Source: JBNJEM01 sp051745935
GTDB lineage: Bacteria; Planctomycetota; Planctomycetia; Pirellulales; Pirellulaceae
NCBI GenBank assembly: GCA_051745935.1
Contig: JBNJEM010000513.1
Span: 1 to 5,903 of the forward strand
Length of the DNA stretch: 5,903 nt
Direction of reading: 5' to 3'
The number at the start of each line of letters is the position of its first letter. Position 1 is the first letter of the stretch. Below are positions 5,691 through 5,903 of the stretch, one piece after another. The translations under genes were made by a program, and so were the position numbers. Below the pieces are notes generated by a model. That model was not told where the DNA came from, did not search any database, and saw only the letters and a program-made list of their open reading frames with translations.

Positions 5691-5903
5691 CGAGTTTGAT
5701 CCGCTGATTGACGAGCGTCCCGCGCGGTTCGTGGTGGGTATCGATCTAGGCACCACCAACTCGGCGGTGGCATACGTCGATACGGGCCAACCGGCCTGGG
5801 AGGTTTCTTCGTTCCGTGTCCCGCAACTGATATCGCCGGGGGTGATCGAACAACGTGACGCGCTGCCGAGTTTTCACTACCAGCCGGTCGCGAGCGAGGC
5901 GGG
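5680..5903 (+). CDS. Second Hsp70-family protein, N-terminal part only
   Basis: The gene runs off the window; 74 codons are visible. After a 16-residue acidic leader, FVVGIDLGTTNSAVAY (17-32) carries an intact Hsp70 phosphate-1 loop. The following part aligns with the first Hsp70: QLISPGVIEQRDALPSFHY here against QLVDAATTERRTALPAFTY there, so the two are paralogues. The ATG at 5680 is the first in frame after a stop at 5674-5676. AAGGGA 13 nt upstream is a distant ribosome binding site; another ATG at 5687 is out of frame. The gap of 75 nt to the first Hsp70 gene suggests co-transcription. In comparable loci the second Hsp70 is larger and has an extra C-terminal domain (DUF3731, from memory), which cannot be checked here. 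Confidence 0.9.
   Translation, partial: MTHDEFDPLIDERPARFVVGIDLGTTNSAVAYVDTGQPAWEVSSFRVPQLISPGVIEQRDALPSFHYQPVASEA

Noticed and set aside
1..5903. CRISPR array, tRNA or rRNA genes
   Set aside because: No regularly spaced identical repeats of 20-40 nt and no cloverleaf or GTTCRA-type T-arm in suitable context were found on either strand by eye.

Overview
The window looks like chromosomal DNA from a GC-rich, Gram-negative-type bacterium. A planctomycete (Planctomycetota) is my best guess. This rests on the style of the OmpA-like lipoprotein, the small-protein/Hsp70/Hsp70 cassette, the isolated hisH and the intergenic short-period repeats. It is an inference from pattern recognition, not a database match.

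Layout. Positions 1-869 hold no gene I can support: an AT-richer left edge with short direct and inverted repeats, a stretch with two diverged copies of a short motif, and a 9-nt GGTCC repeat. A long hairpin (870-910) follows, just past the 3' end of a minus-strand gene for an OmpA-family lipoprotein (1755 down to 940). A gene-poor stretch of about 700 bp (1756-2451) separates that gene from plus-strand hisH. It ends in a perfect 15-bp inverted repeat placed 21 nt before the hisH start. hisH (2452-3057) encodes the glutaminase subunit of imidazole glycerol phosphate synthase, and no other his gene is next to it.

The right half, all on the plus strand, is a chaperone cassette: a DUF2760-type small protein (3143-3691), a divergent Hsp70 of 596 residues (3814-5604), and the beginning of a second, paralogous Hsp70 (from 5680, cut by the window edge). 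The first Hsp70 keeps the ATPase motifs. It lacks the hydrophobic interdomain linker typical of DnaK and has a short, apparently lid-less C-terminal part. A good TATAAT box and a GC-rich hairpin lie in the leader of the first Hsp70, and a 7-nt periodic repeat runs through the translation start of the second.

How the genes relate. The OmpA-like lipoprotein (envelope) and hisH (histidine synthesis) look like ordinary, independent genes. The three genes at the right are in tandem in one direction and probably act together as an uncharacterised ATP-driven chaperone-like system. This is the most interesting part of the window. The gene order seems to recur in other bacteria from memory, but I know of no established function.
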